Below, one piece after another: positions 32,968 through 40,422 of a stretch of DNA of 43,259 nt. Origin of the DNA: an uncultured bacterium. Its GTDB lineage: Bacteria; Cyanobacteriota; Vampirovibrionia; Gastranaerophilales; Gastranaerophilaceae. The stretch spans positions 1-43,259 of the forward strand of contig USEW01000002.1 in assembly GCA_900553845.1 (NCBI GenBank). The letters are read 5' to 3'. Position numbers and translations under genes: made by a program. The notes beneath the pieces are model-generated. The model worked only from the letters and a program-made list of their open reading frames with translations. It was not told where the DNA came from and searched no databases. Numbering within the stretch: the stretch's first letter is position 1; each line of letters starts with the position of its first letter.

Positions 32968-34398
32968 ATGCAACAAACATTAATACAACTGAGAGGAAAT
33001 GCTGATAAATATAAATCTTTATTAAATAATGCAAGAAAAATAATATACAAGAATTACCCCAGAACACCATTGTTGAAAAATGATGATTATTCTCCAAGCG
33101 CAGATCCCAAAGTAAAAACACTAGAGCCAAAATCAAATTGGTTTGATTCTTTGTTAAAAGCTTTCTTTAACAATTTTAGTCCAAAAACACCTTTGATAAA
33201 AAATGATCCTTATGAAGAAGGAATTGATTTTGATTATTCTCAAATAGAAGTTGATGAACAAAACGAAGAAAAAAGTAATGATTTAGTTATAAATGAGCAT
33301 AACAGTTCATGTTCTAACATGTATGATTTATATCTTGATGCAGACAAAAAAATGAAAAAAGACGGTTATAAAATAACTCCTAAATTTGATATTCAAGAAC
33401 TACCATTATTAATTGGTGATACGTATTTTTCATTTATAACAACGGATATTTCTGTTCTAAAAAGAAAATATTCAAACCAACATAAGCTTTCTTCAGCAAT
33501 AAAGGCGATTTTGGATGAACAACTCAAGTATGTTCCTGTTGAGTTAAAGCAAAAAATAACAAGCTTGTCACCTCAAGATAAAGCCAAATTTATACATTTC
33601 TTTAAAAAGTGCTTAATTATACATGAAATGCAACACTATAAACAATTTATAACGATGTTAAGAGTTTATGGTATTGACGAAACCAAAAATATAATGATTG
33701 ATCGTATTCAACAGCAAAAAACAGAATATATTAACAATTTATATAAGACGATTGTACCAGATGATGTTCCTTCAATTTTGAATAATGATGAAAAATTAGA
33801 GGGAATAAAAAAGTACTTAATCAACAGTTTTAATTTACAAATGAACTCTATTCAAAAAGCTATAGAGGGGGATGGGAATAAAAAAAACTTGGAGTTATTT
33901 AATATAATTTTAGCTCAATATAATCTAATTAAAAACAGTGAAGAACAGGAAGAAATACAAGATGGAATAAAAATAATATTGCCAAACTTAGAAGAAGTTT
34001 ACAATTCTGTTGCACCTAAGAATCCTATTGGCGAAAAAATATTTCATGAGCTTAAGATAGTTTTTGAGGAAATAATGAAAAAACATATGACTTTTCAAAA
34101 ATATTTTGAATATATAATTCAAGAAAGCTTGCAACAGGTCCAAAGATTAGAAAACTATTTAAATACAGAACAATATCAGCAAATCTATGATAGTAGAAAA
34201 GAGCAACCTACCACAGAAAAAGAAAGGCAAAAAGCAGAAATATATAAAGAGGCTTTTTTGAATTATGCTAACGCAAATGTTGATTTGGATGGTTATTTTT
34301 CAAACCCGTTAGAAATTGAAGCCTATACTGTTCAAGCTCAAGCGGCACTTGAAAAACTTGAAGAGTATAATGAAAGACACAAAGGTGATAAGAAGTAG
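32968..34398 (+). CDS. Putative HExxH metalloprotease-like protein, unknown family
   Basis: A 476-aa protein I cannot place in a family. The start at 32968 is chosen because AAGGAAGG lies 4 nt upstream; an in-frame TTG at 32944 lacks that. Residues 219-223 are HEMQH within a helix ('CLIIHEMQHYKQF'), matching the zinc-protease HExxH pattern, and 'NPLEIEAYTVQA' (446-457) resembles the downstream glutamate helix of gluzincins. Near the N-terminus two similar segments, 'YPRTPLLKNDDY' (30-41) and 'SPKTPLIKNDPY' (71-82), form an internal repeat. No signal peptide is seen. Protease activity is inference only. Confidence 0.72.
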   Translation: MQQTLIQLRGNADKYKSLLNNARKIIYKNYPRTPLLKNDDYSPSADPKVKTLEPKSNWFDSLLKAFFNNFSPKTPLIKNDPYEEGIDFDYSQIEVDEQNEEKSNDLVINEHNSSCSNMYDLYLDADKKMKKDGYKITPKFDIQELPLLIGDTYFSFITTDISVLKRKYSNQHKLSSAIKAILDEQLKYVPVELKQKITSLSPQDKAKFIHFFKKCLIIHEMQHYKQFITMLRVYGIDETKNIMIDRIQQQKTEYINNLYKTIVPDDVPSILNNDEKLEGIKKYLINSFNLQMNSIQKAIEGDGNKKNLELFNIILAQYNLIKNSEEQEEIQDGIKIILPNLEEVYNSVAPKNPIGEKIFHELKIVFEEIMKKHMTFQKYFEYIIQESLQQVQRLENYLNTEQYQQIYDSRKEQPTTEKERQKAEIYKEAFLNYANANVDLDGYFSNPLEIEAYTVQAQAALEKLEEYNERHKGDKK

Positions 34399-34412
34399 CA
34401 AGAAAAAAAACT

Positions 34413-34441
34413 TTGTCAAAATGAAAAAAATGTAGTATAAT
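34413..34441 (+). promoter_or_regulatory. Promoter of the dicarboxylate symporter operon
   Basis: TTGTCA (34413-34418), 17 bp, TATAAT (34436-34441). It is a near-consensus promoter with a leader of about 36 nt; AGAGGAG lies 7 nt before the ATG at 34484. Confidence 0.7.
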
Positions 34442-34483
34442 TACATGCAAATAAAAATAATAATTATATAAGAGGAGATATCT

Positions 34484-35845
34484 ATGAAATTACATATGCA
34501 GGTATTTATTGCTTTGGGTCTTGGAATTAAGCGCAATTGGCATATATTTTTAGGACTTATTTTAGGTATAATACTTGGTATTGTTTTAAATGCTAAAAAA
34601 GGATATTTTGAAGCGGCAAATCCTCTTTTTTATAATGGAATAATTACAACATTAAATTTTGTTGGTCAGGCTTTTATTCGTCTTATTCAAATGGTGGTAA
34701 TCCCTTTGGTATTTAGTGCAATTGTTATTGGTATAACAAGTATAGGTGACAGCAAACAACTTGGTAAATTAGGGATAAAAATGCTATTATATTATGGAAT
34801 AATAACTGTTTTAGCAGTTGTTTTAGGCTCTATTTTAGCACTTCTTATAAAGCCAGGTCTTGGAGTTCAGTCACTAATAAGTGCACAAAGTGCAAGTGAT
34901 ATTCAAAGTTTTGTTAATCAAGCTTTGCAAGCGCAATCAGGAAATTTATCAAATATATTTTTAAATTTAATTCCTCAAAACCCAATCGCAGCTTTTGCTC
35001 AAGCTGATATGATACCTATTATAATATTTATTGTGATTTTTAGTATTGCTTTATCAAAAGTAGGTGAAATAAATCGACCAGTAATATCGTTTTTTGAAAG
35101 TATCTTTGCTTCAACAATGAAAGTTACAGATTGGATTATGTATCTTGCAGCTCCTGGTGTTTTTGCTTTAACAGCAAGCGCTATTTCAAATTATGGTATT
35201 ACTATTTTTGATAGCATTGCTAAATTGTCAGCTGTATTATTAATTGGATTTGGAATCCAGTTCTTTATAATTTATCCTTTACTTATGAAAATATTCAGTA
35301 AAGTGCCTGTTTTGCTTTATTATAGCGCAATAGCAGAAGCTATGATGGTTGCTTTTGGAACAGCAAGTTCATCAGCTACTTTACCTTTGACTATTGCATG
35401 TTGTGAAAAACGAGGTATATCAAATAAAGTAGCTAGTTTTGTACTTCCTTTAGGCGCCACTTTAAATATGGATGGGTCAGCATTATTTCAGGTTGTTTGT
35501 GTGTTTTTCCTTATGCAAGCATATGGTGTTGCTTTGGAGCCTATTCAAATAGTTTTAATTGCAGCATTGGCAATAGTGTCATCAAGCACCTGTGCTGGAA
35601 TCCCGGGTGCCGGTTTAATCACCATTGCTTTAATATTAAACGGTCTTGGTTTAACTCCAGGACAGCTTGTCGAAGGCTTTGCTTTCTTGTTTGCATTTGA
35701 ACGTATTTTTGACATGTTTAGAACATTAAATAACGTTACCAGTGATGCTGTTATTGCAGGTATAATTGCTGACAATGAAAATGAATTCAATTATGACTTG
35801 CTTGTGAATACCCATAATAATGATAATGAAGATAATGAGTTTTAA
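34484..35845 (+). CDS. Dicarboxylate/glutamate:cation symporter (DAACS family)
   Basis: A 453-aa inner-membrane carrier of the GltP/DctA/GltT family that takes up dicarboxylates or acidic amino acids with Na+ or H+. Multiple hydrophobic segments are followed by the re-entrant loop 'SSSATLP' (about 293-300) and 'NMDGSALFQ' (about 328-336), then 'GIPGAGLITIALILNGLG' and the substrate-helix 'FDMFRTLNNVTSDAV'. The arginine in this helix fits a dicarboxylic substrate. The C-terminus is Asn/Asp/Glu-rich. The next gene starts 10 nt downstream, so co-transcription with the HgdB/HgdC-like pair is likely. Confidence 0.93.
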   Translation: MKLHMQVFIALGLGIKRNWHIFLGLILGIILGIVLNAKKGYFEAANPLFYNGIITTLNFVGQAFIRLIQMVVIPLVFSAIVIGITSIGDSKQLGKLGIKMLLYYGIITVLAVVLGSILALLIKPGLGVQSLISAQSASDIQSFVNQALQAQSGNLSNIFLNLIPQNPIAAFAQADMIPIIIFIVIFSIALSKVGEINRPVISFFESIFASTMKVTDWIMYLAAPGVFALTASAISNYGITIFDSIAKLSAVLLIGFGIQFFIIYPLLMKIFSKVPVLLYYSAIAEAMMVAFGTASSSATLPLTIACCEKRGISNKVASFVLPLGATLNMDGSALFQVVCVFFLMQAYGVALEPIQIVLIAALAIVSSSTCAGIPGAGLITIALILNGLGLTPGQLVEGFAFLFAFERIFDMFRTLNNVTSDAVIAGIIADNENEFNYDLLVNTHNNDNEDNEF

Positions 35846-35854
35846 TTAACTTTT

Positions 35855-36586
35855 ATGGAAAAATCAGTTATAGGTTTTTGTGGATATCCAGATCCAATTG
35901 TTATTAATGAGTTAAAAAATAAATACAAAAATGCTAAATGGGTTGATTTGGATGTTGAACTTGCTTTTGTAAGTGATTATAAAGTATTACCTCAGGTTTA
36001 TTGTAAAATTATAAAAAATATTGTTAATAATGCTATTTATTATAAAGAAAATTTAATAACAATAGTTATGGCAATAGGACGTGAAAAATGTGATAGCGCT
36101 GCTTTAGCTTCTGTAATTCTAAAAAATATGGGATTTAATGTTATTGAAACAAAATATGAAGATGTGGAAGTTGAAAAAAAAGAACCAATAATTTCAACAT
36201 CGAACTGGCCATTGATTGAAAAGATACAGCTTATCACAAAAGAAATTATCGAGCCTATTGATAAAACAAAATTAAAACCCGTTAAGCCAAGGTTTGGTTT
36301 TTGGGGGGTGCCGCCAAATGATTTATCAATATTAAATCTTTTTCCAGACGACACCCATGTTTATGGATGGACAAGATGTGTTGAAATGGGAATACCTTCT
36401 GATTATGAAACTGAAATAATGGTTGATAAGGATGTTCCAACTGTTTTTTATGCTCAAGCGTTTTGTGCTAAAGCTTCACTTGCAAAGTATTTAAGTTTTA
36501 AATATAATGGACTTTACGTTGATATTGATGATGTTGCTACAAATTCTATTGTTGCAAAAATTGAGGCTTTTATTAATTTAAGATGA
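35855..36586 (+). CDS. Compact 2-hydroxyacyl-CoA dehydratase-like protein (HgdB-like)
   Basis: A 243-aa protein about half the length of HgdA/HgdB dehydratase subunits. The C-terminal half has the family pattern: 'PRFGFWGVPPNDLSILNLF' (145-163), then C175 and C204 and a terminal 'IVAKIEAF' like the usual TRIEAF end. Cysteines 9, 50, 79, 175 and 204 could hold an Fe-S cluster. Its stop overlaps the activator ATG (ATGA), and that activator keeps both cluster cysteines, which supports a reductase or dehydratase role. Similarity is partial and remote; the substrate is unknown. Confidence 0.55.
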   Translation: MEKSVIGFCGYPDPIVINELKNKYKNAKWVDLDVELAFVSDYKVLPQVYCKIIKNIVNNAIYYKENLITIVMAIGREKCDSAALASVILKNMGFNVIETKYEDVEVEKKEPIISTSNWPLIEKIQLITKEIIEPIDKTKLKPVKPRFGFWGVPPNDLSILNLFPDDTHVYGWTRCVEMGIPSDYETEIMVDKDVPTVFYAQAFCAKASLAKYLSFKYNGLYVDIDDVATNSIVAKIEAFINLR

Positions 36587-37311
36587 AAAAAATGTTTTTT
36601 ATTGATGCCGGAACAACATGGTCAAAAGTTGTTGTTTTAAATGATAATAATGAATTTTATAATGAATACAAAAATTATTTTGTAAAAAGTGATGGCATGA
36701 AATCATATTATATAATGCCTTCTAAGTTGATAAAACAAGTTGATATAACATTTGATTGTGCAACTACAGGACATATGGCAAAGCTAAAAAATATAAATCA
36801 TAACAACCATTATAACGAAATTATAGCGCTTGCAAACGGGGTAAGCAAAAAGATTGAAAATGAAAAAGAAGCTATAATTCTGGATTTAGGAAGTCGTGAT
36901 TCAAAATGGATACGTTTTATTGATGGTAAATTTTCTGATTTAGATTGGAATGCAAGCTGTGGAAGCTCAACAGGAGCCACAATTGAAATGCTGCTTAAAT
37001 TTTATGATTTAAAAACAGATGATATAAAATACCAAGATGAAAAATATAATGTCACCTGCGGTATTTTTGCATTTGAAAAAATAATGGATGATATATCAAA
37101 TGGTCTAACTCCAAATGTTGCTATTGCTAGATTAATCCATGGAATAGCTTATAATAGTTTTTGTTTTGCAAATAAACCTAATAAAATATTTCTCTCTGGC
37201 GGATTTTGTAATTTTGATGCTTATTTAACAAGTCTAAAAAAGTATTGCGAAGTTGAAACTTTAGGCCGGTTTCTTTTATGCGAAGGTTTAATTAATATGC
37301 AAAACCTTTAA
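36583..37311 (+). CDS. BadF/BadG/HgdC-type ATPase, dehydratase activator-like
   Basis: A 242-aa ASKHA-fold ATPase. The two phosphate loops are 'DAGTTWSKVVVL' (8-19) and 'LDLGSRDSKWI' (100-110), and the adenosine motif is 'LSGGF' (204-208). C126 in 'NASCGSSTGA' and C159 in 'NVTCGIFAFEKIM' occupy the places of the two cysteines that bridge a [4Fe-4S] cluster across the HgdC dimer. Such activators use ATP to inject a low-potential electron into a partner enzyme. The upstream coupled gene is the probable partner; fabI lies downstream under its own promoter. Confidence 0.8.
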   Translation: MKKMFFIDAGTTWSKVVVLNDNNEFYNEYKNYFVKSDGMKSYYIMPSKLIKQVDITFDCATTGHMAKLKNINHNNHYNEIIALANGVSKKIENEKEAIILDLGSRDSKWIRFIDGKFSDLDWNASCGSSTGATIEMLLKFYDLKTDDIKYQDEKYNVTCGIFAFEKIMDDISNGLTPNVAIARLIHGIAYNSFCFANKPNKIFLSGGFCNFDAYLTSLKKYCEVETLGRFLLCEGLINMQNL

Positions 37312-37316
37312 AAAAT

Positions 37317-37345
37317 TTGCCATATTTGTATTTTAATTATAAAAT
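37317..37345 (+). promoter_or_regulatory. Promoter of fabI
   Basis: TTGCCA (37317-37322), 17 bp, TAAAAT (37340-37345), leader about 30 nt with AAGGAGG 7 nt before the ATG. Confidence 0.55.
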
Positions 37346-37382
37346 AAAAAATAATTGAGGATATTTTTTAAGGAGGAAAATT

Positions 37383-38180
37383 ATGGGCATAATGGAAGGT
37401 AAAAAGGGGTTAATTTTTGGTGTTAGCAATAAACATGGAATAGCCTATGGTATTGCAAATGAATTATATAAACAAGGTGCACAAATTGCATTCACTTATG
37501 CAAATGAAGCTATGGAAAAACGAGTAAAGCCAATAGCTGATGAAATGAATTCAAAAATGTGTGTTGAATGTGACGTGACAAACGAGGACGATTTAAAAAA
37601 TACATTTTCAACATATGAAAAAATATACGGAAAACTTGACTTTATGCTTCATGCTGTTGCTTTTGCAAATAAAGAAGATTTAATGGGTGAATTTATTGAA
37701 ACATCAAAAGCAGGATGGGATCTTGCATTGGGTGTTAGTGCTTATTCTCTTGTTAGTATGTGTAGGAATGCTCGACATTTGTTTAATGAAGGTGCTGCTG
37801 TTTTGGCTTTAACATATTTAGGGTCTACACAAATGGTTGCTAATTATAATGTTATGGGTGTTGCTAAAGCTGCCTTAGAGTCTTCAGCAAGATATCTTGC
37901 CACTGATTTGGGTAAAAATGGTGTTAGAGTGAATTGTCTTTCAGCCGGTGCTGTTAAAACACTTGCTGCAAAAGGTATTTCAGGTTTTGATAAAATGCTT
38001 AAAGCCGGCGTTTTAAGATCACCTTTAAGTAAAAATATTACTTTAGAAGATGTTGGTAAATCAGGTCTTTATCTTCTTTCTGATTTATCATCTGGTGTTA
38101 CTGGCGAAACTATTTTTGTTGATGCTGGCTGTCATAGTGTATATTCTTCACTTGACGAAATGGAAGCTATGCTTGGATAG
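37383..38180 (+). CDS. fabI: Enoyl-[acyl-carrier-protein] reductase (NADH)
   Basis: A 265-aa short-chain dehydrogenase-type FabI that reduces trans-2-enoyl-ACP in the last step of each fatty-acid elongation cycle. The N-terminal cofactor site is 'GVSNKHGIAYGIA' (13-25); the catalytic Tyr-x6-Tyr/Lys set lies in 'LTYLGSTQMVANYNVMGVAKAALES' (about 142-166). The typical C-terminal 'GVTGETIFVDAGCH' is present. An ideal AAGGAGG precedes the ATG. It is a single-gene unit with its own promoter and terminator. Confidence 0.96.
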   Translation: MGIMEGKKGLIFGVSNKHGIAYGIANELYKQGAQIAFTYANEAMEKRVKPIADEMNSKMCVECDVTNEDDLKNTFSTYEKIYGKLDFMLHAVAFANKEDLMGEFIETSKAGWDLALGVSAYSLVSMCRNARHLFNEGAAVLALTYLGSTQMVANYNVMGVAKAALESSARYLATDLGKNGVRVNCLSAGAVKTLAAKGISGFDKMLKAGVLRSPLSKNITLEDVGKSGLYLLSDLSSGVTGETIFVDAGCHSVYSSLDEMEAMLG

Positions 38181-38199
38181 TTTGAAATAAACAACATTT

Positions 38200-38236
38200 A
38201 AAATGACTAAAACATATTTTGTTTTAGTCATTTTTT
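38200..38236 (+). terminator. Intrinsic terminator after fabI
   Basis: A perfect 15-bp stem pairs 38200-38214 with 38220-38234 around a 5-nt loop, with a T-run continuing to 38236. It separates fabI from nadE. Confidence 0.88.
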
Positions 38237-38262
38237 ATACCCGTTAATTTTTGTTATATAAT
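38234..38262 (+). promoter_or_regulatory. Candidate promoter of nadE
   Basis: TTTATA (38234-38239), 17 bp, TATAAT (38257-38262), immediately after the terminator stem. The leader would be about 25 nt; no strong ribosome site is visible before ATG 38294. Confidence 0.4.
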
Positions 38263-38293
38263 AATTAAGTCAAAAATATTATGGTATAAGATT

Positions 38294-40420
38294 ATGGAAG
38301 AATATATAACATTAGAGTTTAATCAATTTGTAAATGAAGTTGAAAAGAATTTAAACAAAAAAAATGATAAGTTATCTTATTTATGTGAAATTCTTGATGT
38401 TTTTTTGGATGACAATAATTTTATAAATGAAGTTAATGTTGAAAAACGTTTATATATTGAAAATAAAATCAATAGTTTAAAAAATAAAAAAGCAAATTCA
38501 ATAGTTCTGGCACAGATAAATCCACAAGCAGGTAATATTTTGCATAACGCTAAAAAAATAATAAACTATATAAAAAGTGCAAGAAATATAAATGCTCAGA
38601 TGATTGTTTTTCCAGAACTTGCACTAATGGGATACCCAATACATGATACAATTGATAGATTTCCATTTATAGTTAATGAAAACATTCGTTATTTAAAGCA
38701 AATAGCAAAATTTACAAAAGATATAACTGCTATTATAGGTTTTGTTGAAAAACGTGAAAATGTAGACCAAAATTGCGGTAAAATGTATTATAATTCGCTT
38801 GCAGTAATTAAAAACGGTAAAATTGAATCAGTTGTTAGAAAATGCCTTTTACCCAACTATAGCGAATTTAATGACTATCGTTATATTGAACCTTCAACTT
38901 TAGCAGGTTGTCAATATGAAACGGATTTAATACCAAATGAAAATAAGTCATCAAAAGAAAGACTTTTAAATATAAACAATATTAATTATGCACTGTCAAT
39001 ATGTGAAGATTGTTGGAATGATAGTGAGTTTTTTGAGAATAATTTATATAATTTTGACCCGATATATGAGTTATCAAAATTAAATCCTGATATTTTTATA
39101 AATATTTCAGCTTCACCAACTAGAACAAAAAAAGAACAGTTAAAACACAATATGCTTTCATTTGTTTCTAAAAAATATAAAAAGCCTTTTATTTACGTAA
39201 ACCAAACAGGCGCAACAGATGAAGTTACATTTGACGGTGCAAGTCGAATTTATGATGAAAATGGTAATTTAATTGTTCGTCTAAAATCATTTAGCGAACA
39301 ATTTTATTTATTTGAATTTAGTAAAGATGAAAATAATAAATTAAAATATGACAACAAACGAAAAATATATCCGCTTGTAGCTGGTCTTGATAAAACCTTA
39401 AATGATGAAAAAAAGTTTACATTGGATTATGAAAATGATTTAATGCGAACTTATTTGACAATAAAGTGTGCTATTTATGAATATTTTAAAAAGAATAATT
39501 TAAAACACGCTGTTTTAGGTCTATCAGGCGGCTTGGATTCATCAGTTTGTGCTTGTTTAGTTGCTGATGCAATAGGAAAAGAAAATGTTTATGGGGTGAG
39601 CATGCCATCAAAAATTACAAGTGATGAGTCCAAAAACGATGCAAAAACTTTAGCTCAAAATCTTGGAATAAATTTCATTGAAGTGCCAATAAAGTCAATG
39701 GTTGATGAAATTGAATCTACATTTAAACCTTTATTTAATGAAATTCAAAATAAATGGCAGAATGTAAGGTATAAAAAATCATACACAATGGATAATATCC
39801 AGGCTCGAAGCCGTGCTATAATTTTGTGGGGTATTGCAAACGAATTTGAAGCTTGTATACCAATTGCAACTTCTGATAAATCGGAATTATATATGGGATA
39901 TGCTACAATAAACGGTGACATGTCAGGCGGATTTGCACCTATTGCTGATGTACCTAAAACAAAGCTTTTTGCACTTGCTAGGTTTTTAAATAAAAATAGA
40001 GAAGAAAAAAATGCCATCCCTGTTGAAATTATAAACAAAAAACCGGGTGCTGAACTTGCAATTGATGAAAAAACAGGCAAACCGCTTATAGCTGAAGATG
40101 CTTTAATGCCTTATGAATTTCTTGATGAAGTCATATGGAGAATTGAAAATAAACGTGAAAGCTATTTTGATATGATTAATTCAAAATTTCTTTATGAGAT
40201 AAAAAATAATGTTTCACAAGAACAAAAACAAAATTGGCTTGAAAAGTTTTTCACAAGAATGTCAAAAGCTTTATATAAATGGACAATAATGCCGCCATCA
40301 TGCATTGTTGAATCACGTTCTATAAATAAAAATGATTATCGTCAAAGTGTTGTTTCAAATAAAATAAATTTTTGTAATTTTAAAACTGATAATGAAATTT
40401 TTAAAGAACTAAATAATTGA
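38294..40420 (+). CDS. nadE: Glutamine-dependent NAD+ synthetase
   Basis: A 708-aa two-domain enzyme that amidates nicotinic acid adenine dinucleotide to NAD+. The nitrilase-type glutaminase domain (about 68-360) has the triad E108 ('FPELALMGYP'), K183 ('VVRKCLLPNY') and C237 ('ALSICEDCW'). The synthetase domain starts near 380 with the PP-loop 'SGGLDSS' (411-417) and includes 'DKSELYMGY'. An extra helical N-terminus of about 67 residues precedes the nitrilase core; there is no internal Met that would remove it. Its stop is 2 nt from the convergent rsh stop. Confidence 0.95.
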   Translation: MEEYITLEFNQFVNEVEKNLNKKNDKLSYLCEILDVFLDDNNFINEVNVEKRLYIENKINSLKNKKANSIVLAQINPQAGNILHNAKKIINYIKSARNINAQMIVFPELALMGYPIHDTIDRFPFIVNENIRYLKQIAKFTKDITAIIGFVEKRENVDQNCGKMYYNSLAVIKNGKIESVVRKCLLPNYSEFNDYRYIEPSTLAGCQYETDLIPNENKSSKERLLNINNINYALSICEDCWNDSEFFENNLYNFDPIYELSKLNPDIFINISASPTRTKKEQLKHNMLSFVSKKYKKPFIYVNQTGATDEVTFDGASRIYDENGNLIVRLKSFSEQFYLFEFSKDENNKLKYDNKRKIYPLVAGLDKTLNDEKKFTLDYENDLMRTYLTIKCAIYEYFKKNNLKHAVLGLSGGLDSSVCACLVADAIGKENVYGVSMPSKITSDESKNDAKTLAQNLGINFIEVPIKSMVDEIESTFKPLFNEIQNKWQNVRYKKSYTMDNIQARSRAIILWGIANEFEACIPIATSDKSELYMGYATINGDMSGGFAPIADVPKTKLFALARFLNKNREEKNAIPVEIINKKPGAELAIDEKTGKPLIAEDALMPYEFLDEVIWRIENKRESYFDMINSKFLYEIKNNVSQEQKQNWLEKFFTRMSKALYKWTIMPPSCIVESRSINKNDYRQSVVSNKINFCNFKTDNEIFKELNN

Positions 40421-40422
40421 AA

